Assembly (NCBI RefSeq): GCF_014649855.1
Contig: NZ_BMTV01000012.1
Coordinates: forward strand, 62,001 to 126,000
Length of the DNA: 64,000 bases
Source: Streptomyces roseolus
GTDB lineage: Bacteria > Actinomycetota > Actinomycetes > Streptomycetales > Streptomycetaceae
Direction: 5' to 3'
Below are positions 7,124 to 15,049 of the stretch, one piece after another (the first letter of the stretch is position 1; every line of letters starts with the position of its first letter). The notes beneath the pieces were generated by a model. The model saw only the letters and a list, made by a program, of their open reading frames with translations, did not search any database and had not been told where the DNA came from. The translations under genes were made by a program, and so were the position numbers.

Positions 7124-8677
7124 TCAGATCCAGGAGAGTTCCCACAGCCGCCAGATGCCGGTGCCGTCGGAGAGGTTCTGCGAGCCGCCGACGGCCTCGG
7201 TGGCGAGGACGTAGTCGTTCTTCTGCCAGAGCGGGACCAGCGGCACGTCCTCGGCGACCAGGTCCTGGATCGCCTTGAAGTCGCGGGTGGCGCGGGCGCG
7301 GTCGCCGTACTGCTGGGTGTCGGCGATCAGCCGGTCGACGGCCTTGCTGGAATAGCCGCTGGAGAGGGCGTTCCCGGTGCCGACGAGCGGGGCGGTGAAG
7401 CTGTCCGAGTCGGGGAAGTCGGGGAGCCAGCCGACGGTGTAGGCGTCGTAGGCGCCGCTGGTGTAGCCCTTCTGGAAGGCCTGCCAGTCGGCCTCCACCG
7501 CCTTCACCTCGAAGAGGCCGGTCCTCTCCAGCTGCTTCTTGATCTCGGCGGTCTCCGCCTTGTACGTGGCGTCCTGGCGGTAGCCGAAGGTGAACCGGAC
7601 CGGCGTCTCCACGCCGGCGTCCGCCAGGAGCTTCGCCGCCTTCGCCTGGTCCGGCGCCGGGTAGCGGTCGTAGAAGGCCGTGCTGTGGCCGACGAAGCCC
7701 TGCGGGATCAGCGAGTACAGCGGCTCGACCGTGCCCTTGTAGGCGCCGGTGGTGATGGCCGGGCGGTCGAGGACGGCCGCGACCGCCTGGCGCACCGCCT
7801 TCTCCGCCATCACCGAACCGGGCCGGGTGTTGAAGTTGAGGTTGCGGATCTCGGCGCTCTCCGCCTCGGTGAGCCGGGTGCCGCCATTGGTGCCGAGGCC
7901 TTCCACGAAGGACGGCGGGAGCTGGCGGTGCGTCACCTGGACGTCGCCGGACTTCCAGGCCTCCGCCAGGTCCTCGGACCGCTTGAAGTACTTCACGAGG
8001 ACCGGGCGGCCCGTCCCCGTCAGCGCGCCCCGGTACTTCGGGTTGGGCTCCAGGAGGGCGCTCCGGCCGGGCTTGTACTCCTTGAGGAGGTACGGGCCGG
8101 TGCCGTCGACGGCGTGGTCCTGGCGGAGGGTGTCGGCCTGGTAGCGGTCGCGGTCGACGATCGAGCCGGCGCCGGTGGCCAGCTTCAGCGGGAAGGTGGC
8201 GTCCCGGGCACCGAGGTGGAAGGTGACGGTGCGGCCGTCGGCCACGACGCTCTTCAGGGTGGGGAAGAGCGGCGCCGGACCGACCTCCGCCTTGATCTTC
8301 AGCATCCGGTCGAAGGAGTACTTGACGTCCTCGGCGGTCACCTTGCGCCCGCTGGAGAAGCTGAGGTCGTCGCGGAGCGTGCACTGGTACGTGGTGAGCC
8401 TGTCGCCCACGAACCTGCAGCTCTCGGCGGCGTCCGGGGTGGGGGTGGTGAAGCCGGGCTTGAAGGTCAGCAGCGACTGGTAGACGTTGCCGTAGAGCGC
8501 CCAGGAGCCGGCGTCGTACGCGCCGGCCGGGTCGAGCGAGGTGACCTCGTCGGTCGTGCCCACGGGGATGGGGTCGGTGCGTCCCTCGCCGGAGGGCAGG
8601 AGTTGCCAGCCCCCCACCCCCGCGGCCACCAGTACTCCACAAGTGATGAGGATCCGGAGACGGACCGTCGACCGCAT
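7124..8677 (-). CDS. ABC transporter solute-binding protein, family 5 (peptide type)
   Basis: 517 residues. An N-terminal hydrophobic stretch after RSTVRLR forms a signal peptide or anchor. No clear lipobox Cys is visible. Family 5 features include GTTDEVTSLDPAGAYDAGSW, YQSLLTFKPG, a FSSGRKVTAEDVKYSFDRML block near 110-135, and LVGTGNALSSGYSSKAVDRLI near the C-terminus. Such proteins bind oligopeptides, nickel or similar ligands outside the membrane. ATG 8677 is chosen because AAGGAAG precedes it and the signal sequence starts directly after it; the open frame extends to 8788 but without a signal. No permease or ATPase genes adjoin, so it is an orphan binding protein. Confidence 0.88.
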   Translation of the reverse strand: MRSTVRLRILITCGVLVAAGVGGWQLLPSGEGRTDPIPVGTTDEVTSLDPAGAYDAGSWALYGNVYQSLLTFKPGFTTPTPDAAESCRFVGDRLTTYQCTLRDDLSFSSGRKVTAEDVKYSFDRMLKIKAEVGPAPLFPTLKSVVADGRTVTFHLGARDATFPLKLATGAGSIVDRDRYQADTLRQDHAVDGTGPYLLKEYKPGRSALLEPNPKYRGALTGTGRPVLVKYFKRSEDLAEAWKSGDVQVTHRQLPPSFVEGLGTNGGTRLTEAESAEIRNLNFNTRPGSVMAEKAVRQAVAAVLDRPAITTGAYKGTVEPLYSLIPQGFVGHSTAFYDRYPAPDQAKAAKLLADAGVETPVRFTFGYRQDATYKAETAEIKKQLERTGLFEVKAVEADWQAFQKGYTSGAYDAYTVGWLPDFPDSDSFTAPLVGTGNALSSGYSSKAVDRLIADTQQYGDRARATRDFKAIQDLVAEDVPLVPLWQKNDYVLATEAVGGSQNLSDGTGIWRLWELSWI

Positions 8678-8872
8678 TGCCGTGCTTCCTTTTTTCGCGC
8701 AAACGCCCCAAAGAGCGACGGCCCCCGAATCGTCGCGTTTGCGCCACCCAATCACACGGGTTTCACAGGGGGAAGAGGAAATCTTCACACGGCATGCATA
8801 TGTCCGGGAAATGCGAATTTAAGTCGATGAGCAGCACGTATCGACCCCGGCGCACGGAGTGACAATCACCGA

Positions 8873-10198
8873 TTACGCCTGTTTCGAGGCGAGTTGGACG
8901 ACCGTGATGTCGGACGGCGCGCCGACCCGGACCGGGGGTCCCCAGGCGCCCGCGCCCCGCGAGACGTACAGCTGGGTGTCGCCGTACCGCTCCAGACCGG
9001 CCACGGTCGGGTTGGCGAGCTCGGCGAGGAGGTTGCCGGGCCAGAGCTGGCCGCCGTGGGTGTGGCCGGAGAGCTGGAGGTCGACGCCGTGGGCGACGGC
9101 GTCGTCGATGACGACCGGCTGGTGGGCGAGGAGGACGGCCGCGCGCGAGCGGTCGCGGTCCCCGAGCGCCCGGACGAAGTCGGGCCCCTGCCCCTCGCTC
9201 TCCCCGGCCACGTCGTCCACGCCGGCGAGGTCGAAGCCCGCGGCGATCTCCAGGCGTTCGTTGCGCAGCGGCCGCATGCCGAGCTCGCGGACGTGGTCGA
9301 CCCAGGCGTCGGCGCCGGAGAAGTACTCGTGGTTGCCGGTGACGAAGAAGGAACCGTGCCGGGCGCGCAGCCCGGCGAGCGGCTCGGCGGCCGGCCCGAG
9401 GTTCTCCACGGTGCCGTCGACGAGGTCGCCGACGACGGCGATCAGATCGGGCTGGGTGGCGTTGATCGCGTCGACGATCCGCTGCGAGTGCGCCCGGCCG
9501 AGGATCGGCCCGAGGTGGATGTCGGAGACGACCGCGATCCGGTACCCGTGCGCGGCCCGCGGCAGCTTCGCCAGCGGCACGGTCACCCGCTTCACCCGGG
9601 GTCCGCGCAGCACCCCGTACGCCCCGTTCGCCACGGTCCCCGCGGCGACGGCGGCGGCGGCCCCGCCGACGACCCGGGAGACGAAGAGACGCCGCGACAC
9701 GCCGCCGACCGGTGCCGTGGCCGGGACCACCTTCGGCTCGGGCTCCACCACGGCCTCCGGCCCGGGCGCGGCTTCCGGCTCCGGAAGCCGCTCCGGTACG
9801 GGGACGGGCGCGGGCGCCGGTACGGCCGCGGCCGCCTCGGTCCGGGCCGGGCTCTCGGCCGCGGCCGGGGCCTCGGCGCCCGCCGCCCGCCGCGCGAGCC
9901 ACCGCGTCAGGAGCGGCCGCACGGCCTCCCCCGCGACGAGCGCGAGCACCAGGTACAGCAGCGTCGCGAGCCACAGGAAGCCGGGCCAGGCCACCACCCT
10001 CTGCACCGCGAACGGCATCCCCGCCCGTCCCGACACGAGCGCCGCGACCGACAGCACGGGCAGTACGATCACCACCCCCGTACCGATCCGCCGCGCGAGG
10101 CCGCCGGGCGCGGTGACGTCCCGGACCATCCGGCGCCACACGTACCAGTGCACGAGGGCGAGCAGCCCGAGAACCACGACCAGGAAGAAGGCGATCAC
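8873..10198 (-). CDS. Membrane-anchored metallophosphoesterase
   Basis: 441 residues. The N-terminus has about four membrane segments (from VIAFFLVVVLGLLALVHWYVW to about residue 110), then a Pro/Ala/Glu-rich linker (about 115-165), then SRRLFVSRVVGG. The C-terminal half is a calcineurin-like phosphoesterase with VVSDIHLG, VGDLVDG, VTGNHEYFSG, LLAHQPV and SGHTHGGQLWPG supplying the dimetal ligands. It resembles YkuE-type enzymes, substrate unknown. GTG 10198 has a GAGG four to eight bases upstream; longer frames lack support. In S. coelicolor a metallophosphoesterase also neighbours the SCO4848-type gene, as I recall. No operon partner; divergent from the small gene at 10327. Confidence 0.9.
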   Translation of the reverse strand: MIAFFLVVVLGLLALVHWYVWRRMVRDVTAPGGLARRIGTGVVIVLPVLSVAALVSGRAGMPFAVQRVVAWPGFLWLATLLYLVLALVAGEAVRPLLTRWLARRAAGAEAPAAAESPARTEAAAAVPAPAPVPVPERLPEPEAAPGPEAVVEPEPKVVPATAPVGGVSRRLFVSRVVGGAAAAVAAGTVANGAYGVLRGPRVKRVTVPLAKLPRAAHGYRIAVVSDIHLGPILGRAHSQRIVDAINATQPDLIAVVGDLVDGTVENLGPAAEPLAGLRARHGSFFVTGNHEYFSGADAWVDHVRELGMRPLRNERLEIAAGFDLAGVDDVAGESEGQGPDFVRALGDRDRSRAAVLLAHQPVVIDDAVAHGVDLQLSGHTHGGQLWPGNLLAELANPTVAGLERYGDTQLYVSRGAGAWGPPVRVGAPSDITVVQLASKQA

Positions 10199-10326
10199 GC
10201 CCGGAACCTCACTTGTGTCAGTCGGCAAGAACGGCGGCAAGCACGGGTGGAACCCCCGCCACCGAATCGAGGGGACCGCGTCGGATACTGGCAGAGCCGA
10301 CCCGCTCACCTCTCGGAAGGGCACCC

Positions 10327-10566
10327 GTGAAACTCAACCGGCCCACGTCGTGGTTCCTGCTCGCGTTCGGCGCCTGGTCTTGGGTGATCTGGATCACCTT
10401 CGCTCGCAACCTCGTCAAGGACGCGAGCGGACTCGCCTTCGACGACGCGGGCGACCCGACCGCCTACTTCTGGGTGCATCTCGCCCTCGCCGCGACATCG
10501 TTCGTCCTAGGGACGGCCGTCGGCGTGATCGGCCTGAGGGGCGTGCGCGCGAACTCGGGCAAGTAG
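10327..10566 (+). CDS. Small membrane protein, SCO4848-like (phiBT1 attB gene)
   Basis: 79 residues with two hydrophobic segments: WFLLAFGAWSWVIWITFA (about 9-26) and YFWVHLALAATSFVLGTAVGVIGL (about 46-69). Function unknown. The encoded stretch LAFGAWSWVIWITFARNLVKD matches, with few changes, the translation of the phiBT1 attB sequence of S. coelicolor as I remember it. The gene appears whole on both sides of that site, although a phiBT1-type integrase gene lies 0.2 kb downstream. Several codons in the second half (CTA, ACA, CAT, TCT) are rare in Streptomyces. GTG 10327 gives the conserved MKLNRP start. Confidence 0.8.
   Translation: MKLNRPTSWFLLAFGAWSWVIWITFARNLVKDASGLAFDDAGDPTAYFWVHLALAATSFVLGTAVGVIGLRGVRANSGK
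10363..10425 (-). other. phiBT1-type attB-like site inside the small membrane gene
   Basis: Read on the minus strand this stretch begins GTCCTTGACGAGGTT and continues through the core GGTGATCCAGATCACC. The order and spacing follow the S. coelicolor phiBT1 attB site as I remember it. The core GGTGATC-TG-GATCACC (10384-10399 region) is itself almost palindromic. Both arms are present, so the site is not split. Confidence 0.55.
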
Positions 10567-10570
10567 AAAA

Positions 10571-10606
10571 CCCCGCCCATGCGCCACGGGGAGCGCGTAG
10601 GCGGGG
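10571..10606. terminator. Hairpin terminator after the SCO4848-like gene
   Basis: Outer stem CCCCGCC / GGCGGGG with an inner GCGC / GCGC stem separated by a small CAT/GTA bulge. It starts 4 bases after the stop at 10566 and is preceded by AAAA, which becomes a T-run on the minus strand. It could therefore also stop integrase transcription. No gene is seen between it and 10771. Confidence 0.6.
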
Positions 10607-10771
10607 CAGTCTCGCGGTTCAGCCGGGTCGAGGGACGCGCTTGATCATGCTTGTCCGGCTACGCGGACTCGCCCGTTGCGGTCGCCGTCAGAACGTGGGT
10701 AGGGCGGCGCACCAGGGTGCGTCGAACCCTCCGCACTCTTGCTACCGGGGCTTGCCCGGCTGTCTGCGGTG

Positions 10772-12511
10772 TCAGAGGGCAGCCGACACCTCTTCGTCCT
10801 CCTCCTGGGCCTCCTTCTCGAGGTGCCGCCAGTGGAGCGTCACGCGGTCCTCGATCTCGATGTACTTGCGGGACTCCGGGTCCCGGCCGGGGCCGACCGA
10901 GATTCCGGAGAGGAAGAGGTCGAGGAACTCGCGGCGCTCGAACACGTCCCACGCCGCCCAGGGAGAGCCGGCGCCCAGGGGGTCCTCGCCCGGTTCGAAC
11001 CAGTCCGAGGGAACCTGGATCGCTGCCGTGGTCTGCTTGTCCAGTTCTTCCAGCCTGGCCGTGCACCGATCCTCGAAAGTCCGGTACTGCGTCATCGTCG
11101 CGCGCCACACGGCCAGCTCCTCCCGCCCCCGGTAGAGCCCCGCCTTGCGGTCGGCCTGGAGTTCGGCGATGGAGTTCCGGACGTGCTCAAGATGCGCCGC
11201 AGTCTCGCGCCGCTCCTCCCGGACCCCGGACAGGTCGCGCTGAAGCGCGAATCGGAGTGCCGCCTCCGCCAGCCATTCCCTGTGCTCGTGGTCGTCCACG
11301 TCCGCGGCGGCAAGGCGTGCCCAGACGCGCCGGGCCACATAGTCGTCGGCGTCTTTGCGCTTGATGCTCAAACCACCGTGGCCCTTGGGGTTGGCGCACA
11401 TGTAGTAGTCCTGCCCGCCGTTGTTCCTGCTCTGTCCCATGGACCCCGCGCAGATTCCACAGGTGGTGAAGCGCCACCCGCTCAGGAGCGTGGGTGTGGC
11501 CTCTCCGCCGGGCTGCCTGTTGGTCTTGTTGCGCTTGCTGCGCTGCTCCTGGAGTTCCAGCCACTTGGCCCCCGGGACGATGCCCCGGTGGGGAGTCAGG
11601 GGCTCCCCGCCCTCACCCCGGGCGACCACGTTCACGTACGCCTTGCCGCGCTTCACCCGTTCGCTGGCGAAGCCTCCGATGGCCGGATGGGAGAGGATCC
11701 AGCGGACCGTCTGCGCGCGCCACCGAATGGGGCTGTCCTCGTTCGACACACGGCGCTTCTTGATGGACTGCACCCGCTTCTCGGTGGCACGCCGTTCGGC
11801 CTCTCCGGGGGCCGGTACGTCCTCTGAGTCCAGCGTCGTCGCGATCTTGTTGTCGGAGACTCCGGCACATGACAACTCGACCATGCGCTCGACGGTTGCG
11901 ACGTGGTCCGGATTGTCCTCGTCCGGCTCCAGGACGGAGACGACAAGGTTGCCGATCTTCTCGCGAGTCGCCCTCATGCCGTACGGCGCGGAGCTGGAAT
12001 GCCGGCCGCCGACCGCCCTGATCACGTCCTTGGCTCCGCGCAGGCGCTCCGCCTTGATGTCGCTGTCCTGCTTCGCGAGGGCTGCGATGAGCGTGAAGAT
12101 CGCGACACCGACGGCGTTCGACGTGTCGAGGAACGGTTCGAGGACGGAGACGAAGCGGACTCCGTACTTCTTGAACTCGTTGTCGATCTCCAGGGCGTCG
12201 TGTGCGCCCTTGCGGGTCAGTCGGGACAGCTCGTTGACCACCACCACGTCGACCTCACCCGCGCGCACGGCGGACAGGAGGTCTTCGAAAGCCGGGCGGA
12301 CCGCGTGGGGATCCCAACCGGACCTACCGACGTCTTTGAACGTGTGAACGACCTCCCAACCCCGGCTCGCCGCGAGCGCCTCACCGGCTGCCACCTGTGC
12401 CTCCGGCGAAGCCTCGGAGGAGTCGGGGCGCGCCTTGGACTGTCGGGCGTACACGGCCGCCCGCACCGTGTCGAGCTGCTTCGCCCCCACGGCCGACACA
12501 AACGGAGACAT
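10772..12511 (-). CDS. Large serine recombinase, phiBT1-integrase-like
   Basis: 579 residues. The resolvase catalytic domain is N-terminal (AAVYARQSKARPD, nucleophile Ser about 25, and VVVNELSRLTRKGAHDALE about 95-115). A recombinase domain follows (RWRAQTVRWILSHPAIGG), then a zinc ribbon (CGICAGSMGQS with YYMCANPKGHGG, about 340-375) and a coiled-coil region (about 420-480, VREERRETAAHLEHVRNSIAEL). Blocks such as VNELSRLTRKGAHDALEIDN and SVLEPDEDNPDHV agree with the phiBT1 integrase as I remember it. Such enzymes recombine attP with attB without a cofactor. No other phage gene surrounds it. It appears intact. ATG 12511 is preceded by GAGAG. Confidence 0.93.
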   Translation of the reverse strand: MSPFVSAVGAKQLDTVRAAVYARQSKARPDSSEASPEAQVAAGEALAASRGWEVVHTFKDVGRSGWDPHAVRPAFEDLLSAVRAGEVDVVVVNELSRLTRKGAHDALEIDNEFKKYGVRFVSVLEPFLDTSNAVGVAIFTLIAALAKQDSDIKAERLRGAKDVIRAVGGRHSSSAPYGMRATREKIGNLVVSVLEPDEDNPDHVATVERMVELSCAGVSDNKIATTLDSEDVPAPGEAERRATEKRVQSIKKRRVSNEDSPIRWRAQTVRWILSHPAIGGFASERVKRGKAYVNVVARGEGGEPLTPHRGIVPGAKWLELQEQRSKRNKTNRQPGGEATPTLLSGWRFTTCGICAGSMGQSRNNGGQDYYMCANPKGHGGLSIKRKDADDYVARRVWARLAAADVDDHEHREWLAEAALRFALQRDLSGVREERRETAAHLEHVRNSIAELQADRKAGLYRGREELAVWRATMTQYRTFEDRCTARLEELDKQTTAAIQVPSDWFEPGEDPLGAGSPWAAWDVFERREFLDLFLSGISVGPGRDPESRKYIEIEDRVTLHWRHLEKEAQEEDEEVSAAL

Positions 12512-12551
12512 GCTCTCTCACCTGCCCCTTTCGCCCCCCAGGGCGTACCGG

Positions 12552-12600
12552 TTCAATCCCCATGGAAAGCGATCCAGATGAACCTGCTCACTCTGTCCAA
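12552..12600. other. Att-like site upstream of the integrase gene
   Basis: GATCCAGAT at 12571-12579 repeats the nine-base core of the attB-like site at 10387-10395 but in the opposite orientation. The plus-strand flanks (CATGGAAAGC to the left, GATGAACCTGCTCA to the right) look like the phiBT1 attP arms as I remember them. Its position just upstream of an integrase start is where attP normally lies. The assignment is tentative because the remembered attP could not be checked. Confidence 0.4.
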
Positions 12601-12748
12601 CGAAGGAAAGAACCAGAGGACACGACCGCCGAGCGGGCTGCGTCCGAGGACGCCGGACGCTGCCGCGGCCCCGCGTCCGGGTGGACGGGTGGGCGCGGGA
12701 GGGGGCGCGGGGTTCGGTTCGGCGGGGCGGGGAGGTACGTTCTCGGTC

Positions 12749-14101
12749 GTGTCTGTTTCGAACAGGACCGCTGGTGCGGTCGCCGCCGCTCTGTTGCTCC
12801 CGTTCGCGATCGGTGTCGGGCCCGCCCACGCCGACGAACCCGTGAAGCCGGGGGGCACGCCGACCGCCTCGGCCTCCGCCACGCCGACCGCCCCGCCGCA
12901 GCCGAAGCCGCCGGCGAACATGTCGTCGGTGGGCGGGGCGCTGCTCGGGCTGCCGGGGACCCAGGTGAAGCTGGGGACCGGGGCGCCGGTGCTGCCGAAG
13001 GAGCTTTCGGCGCGGTCGTGGATCGTCGCGGACGCGGAGAGCGGCGCGGTGCTCGCCTCGCACAACGCGCACTGGCGGCTGGCGCCGGCCTCCACGCTGA
13101 AGATGCTCTTCGCGGACACCCTGCTGCCGAAGTTCACGGATCCGAAGCGGGCGCACCTGGTGACCGCCCAGGACCTGTCGGGGATCGGCGAGGGGTCGAG
13201 CCTCGTCGGGATAAAGGAGAAGCAGAGCTACACGGTCCGGGACCTGTGGCTGGGCGTCTTCCTGCGGTCGGGGAACGACGCCGTGCACGTGCTGACGCAG
13301 ATGAACCAGGGCCTCGCCAAGACCGTCGCCGAGATGAACGCGCACGCGGCGGAGCTCCAGGCGCTCGACACCCAGGTGAAGACGCCGGACGGCTACGACG
13401 CCCCGGGGCAGGTCTCGTCCGCGTACGACCTGACGCTGATCGCCCGCAGCGGCATGCAGAAGCCGGCGTTCCGGGAGTACGCGGCGACGGCGCGCGCCGC
13501 GTTCCCGGGCGAGGCTAAGCCGGGCAAGAAGCGCGAGACCTTCGAGATCCAGAACACCAACCGGCTGCTGACCGGTGACTTCGGGATCGCCCCGTACCAG
13601 GGCATGGCCGGGGTGAAGAACGGCAACACCACGCACGCGGGCGCGACCTTCACGGGGGTCGCCGAGCGGAACGGGCGGGTGCTGCTCGTGACGGTGATGA
13701 ACCCCTCGTCGAAGGAGCAGCACGCGGTCTACAAGGAGGCCGCGCGGCTGCTCGACTGGGGCTTCGCGGCGTCGGGGAAGGTGACGCCGGTGGGCGAGCT
13801 GGTGGCGCCGCGCAACGTGGTGCCGGTGGCGCGGCCTTCGGGCGGTACGGAGTCGGGGGCGGCGGCGGCGCCGGAGCGTCCGCAGTCGGCCGTTCCCGCC
13901 GTCGCGGCGGGTGCCCACGGCGGTTCGGGCGGCGTCGGGATCGCGCTGGCGATCGCGGGCGGGGTGCTGGTGCTGCTCGCGGGCGCGGTGTTCCTGGTCA
14001 ACCGGCGCTGGCCGGCGGCGGGACGGCCCCGTCCTCGTCCCCGGACGGCCGCGTCCGATTCCGCTCCTGGTCCCGGTCCTGGTCCCGAGGCGACTCCTTA
14101 G
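12749..14101 (+). CDS. D-alanyl-D-alanine carboxypeptidase (S11 family)
   Basis: 450 residues. A Sec signal peptide ends near ...GVGPAHADE. A low-complexity Pro/Thr/Ala linker follows. The penicillin-binding domain has all three S11 motifs: SxxK in ASTLKMLF (about residue 113), SGN in RSGNDAVH (about 173) and KNGN in GVKNGNTTHAG (about 290), where KTG is usual. A C-terminal membrane helix (GIALAIAGGVLVLLAGAVFLV) and basic tail anchor it. It should trim D-Ala from peptidoglycan stem peptides outside the membrane. GTG 12749 is chosen because TACGTT (12736-12741) sits 7 bases before it, implying a leaderless mRNA, and the signal peptide starts there. It overlaps the convergent gene by 104 bases. 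Confidence 0.9.
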   Translation: MSVSNRTAGAVAAALLLPFAIGVGPAHADEPVKPGGTPTASASATPTAPPQPKPPANMSSVGGALLGLPGTQVKLGTGAPVLPKELSARSWIVADAESGAVLASHNAHWRLAPASTLKMLFADTLLPKFTDPKRAHLVTAQDLSGIGEGSSLVGIKEKQSYTVRDLWLGVFLRSGNDAVHVLTQMNQGLAKTVAEMNAHAAELQALDTQVKTPDGYDAPGQVSSAYDLTLIARSGMQKPAFREYAATARAAFPGEAKPGKKRETFEIQNTNRLLTGDFGIAPYQGMAGVKNGNTTHAGATFTGVAERNGRVLLVTVMNPSSKEQHAVYKEAARLLDWGFAASGKVTPVGELVAPRNVVPVARPSGGTESGAAAAPERPQSAVPAVAAGAHGGSGGVGIALAIAGGVLVLLAGAVFLVNRRWPAAGRPRPRPRTAASDSAPGPGPGPEATP

Positions 14102-14945
14102 CGTCCACGGCCGTCCAGGCCGAGCAGAACAGCAGGAGTTTCGCGGTGAAGTTGATCCACAGGAGCAGGGCGACCGGCACGCCGAAGGCCCCGTACATCG
14201 ACTTCGCCGCGACCTCGCGCATGTAGCCGCCGAGCAGCAGTTTGAGGAGTTCGAAGCCGGCCGCGCCGATCAGGGCGGCCACCACGAGCCGGCGGCGCGG
14301 CGGTTCGACGCCGGGCAGCGGCTTGAGGACGTAGAGCAGGATCAGGAAGTCGGCGGCCATCGCCACGAGGACGGCGGCGGTCTGGAGGACGACGCCGCCC
14401 GCTCCGCCGCCGGAAATGCCGAGCCGGTCGGCGCTCCAGCCGACGGCCGTGGAGCCGAGCCAGGAGGCGGCGAGCGAACAGAGGGCGACGCCGCCGAGGC
14501 CGCAGAGGACGATCGCGTCCTTGCCCTTGCGGACCACCGGGTTGCCCTCGTCGGTGTCGTCGAGCCGCCAGACCGCGCGCAGGCAGTCCCGCATCGAGCC
14601 GATCCAGCTGATGCCGGTGAAGAGCAGCAGGGCGCCGGCGACGAGGCCGACGGTGCCGGCGTTGGCGACGAGGGCGCCGATGTCGAGCTGGTCGGAGATG
14701 CCGGGGACCTGCTCGGAGAGCTTGTCCTCGATGCGTGCGAGCTGGTCGTCGGTGAGCAGCGCGGCGCCGATCGCGGCGGCGACCGTGATCAGCGGGAAGA
14801 GGGCGAGGAAGGAGAGGAAGGTGACGGCGGCCGCGAGCCGGGTCCAGTGGACCTCGTCGAGCCGCTCGTAGGAGCGCCAGGCGTGCGTCCTCATCAGCCG
14901 GGCGGCCCAGGGGCCGATGACGGGGAGCTTGGTCAGCCAGTCCAT
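13998..14945 (-). CDS. YihY/BrkB-family inner membrane protein
   Basis: 315 residues with about six membrane helices. Family features are RLAAAVTFLSFLALFPLITVAAAIG near the N-terminus, GTVGLVAGALLLFTGISWIGSMRDCLRAVW in the middle and YGAFGVPVALLLWINFTAKLLLFCSAWTAV near the C-terminus. These proteins were once called ribonuclease BN, but that activity is not a property of this family. The true role is unknown. The C-terminal tail is charged (ESPRDQDRDQERNR) and is encoded within the overlap with the convergent carboxypeptidase gene. ATG 14945 is preferred over frames reaching 14990, since the protein proper starts at MDWLTKLP. Confidence 0.88.
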   Translation of the reverse strand: MDWLTKLPVIGPWAARLMRTHAWRSYERLDEVHWTRLAAAVTFLSFLALFPLITVAAAIGAALLTDDQLARIEDKLSEQVPGISDQLDIGALVANAGTVGLVAGALLLFTGISWIGSMRDCLRAVWRLDDTDEGNPVVRKGKDAIVLCGLGGVALCSLAASWLGSTAVGWSADRLGISGGGAGGVVLQTAAVLVAMAADFLILLYVLKPLPGVEPPRRRLVVAALIGAAGFELLKLLLGGYMREVAAKSMYGAFGVPVALLLWINFTAKLLLFCSAWTAVDAKESPRDQDRDQERNRTRPSGDEDGAVPPPASAG

Positions 14946-15049
14946 GACCCGAGCATCCCCCGGTCGTGGGCGGGGCGCGGGGACCGACACCGGACCGCAG
15001 CGACGGCAATGCCGACATAAGAGACATAGACGGCGATACCGTCGCTCTC

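Noticed and set aside
10690..10740. tRNA-like fragment (GGGTTCGACGCACCC on the minus strand)
   Set aside because: Only a T-arm-like hairpin; no acceptor, D or anticodon arms can be formed around it.
12553..13137. Minus-strand frame ending near FIWIAF as a remnant of the SCO4848-like gene
   Set aside because: Similarity is confined to the integrase core site, with no match to the gene start, so it is better read as an att-like site.
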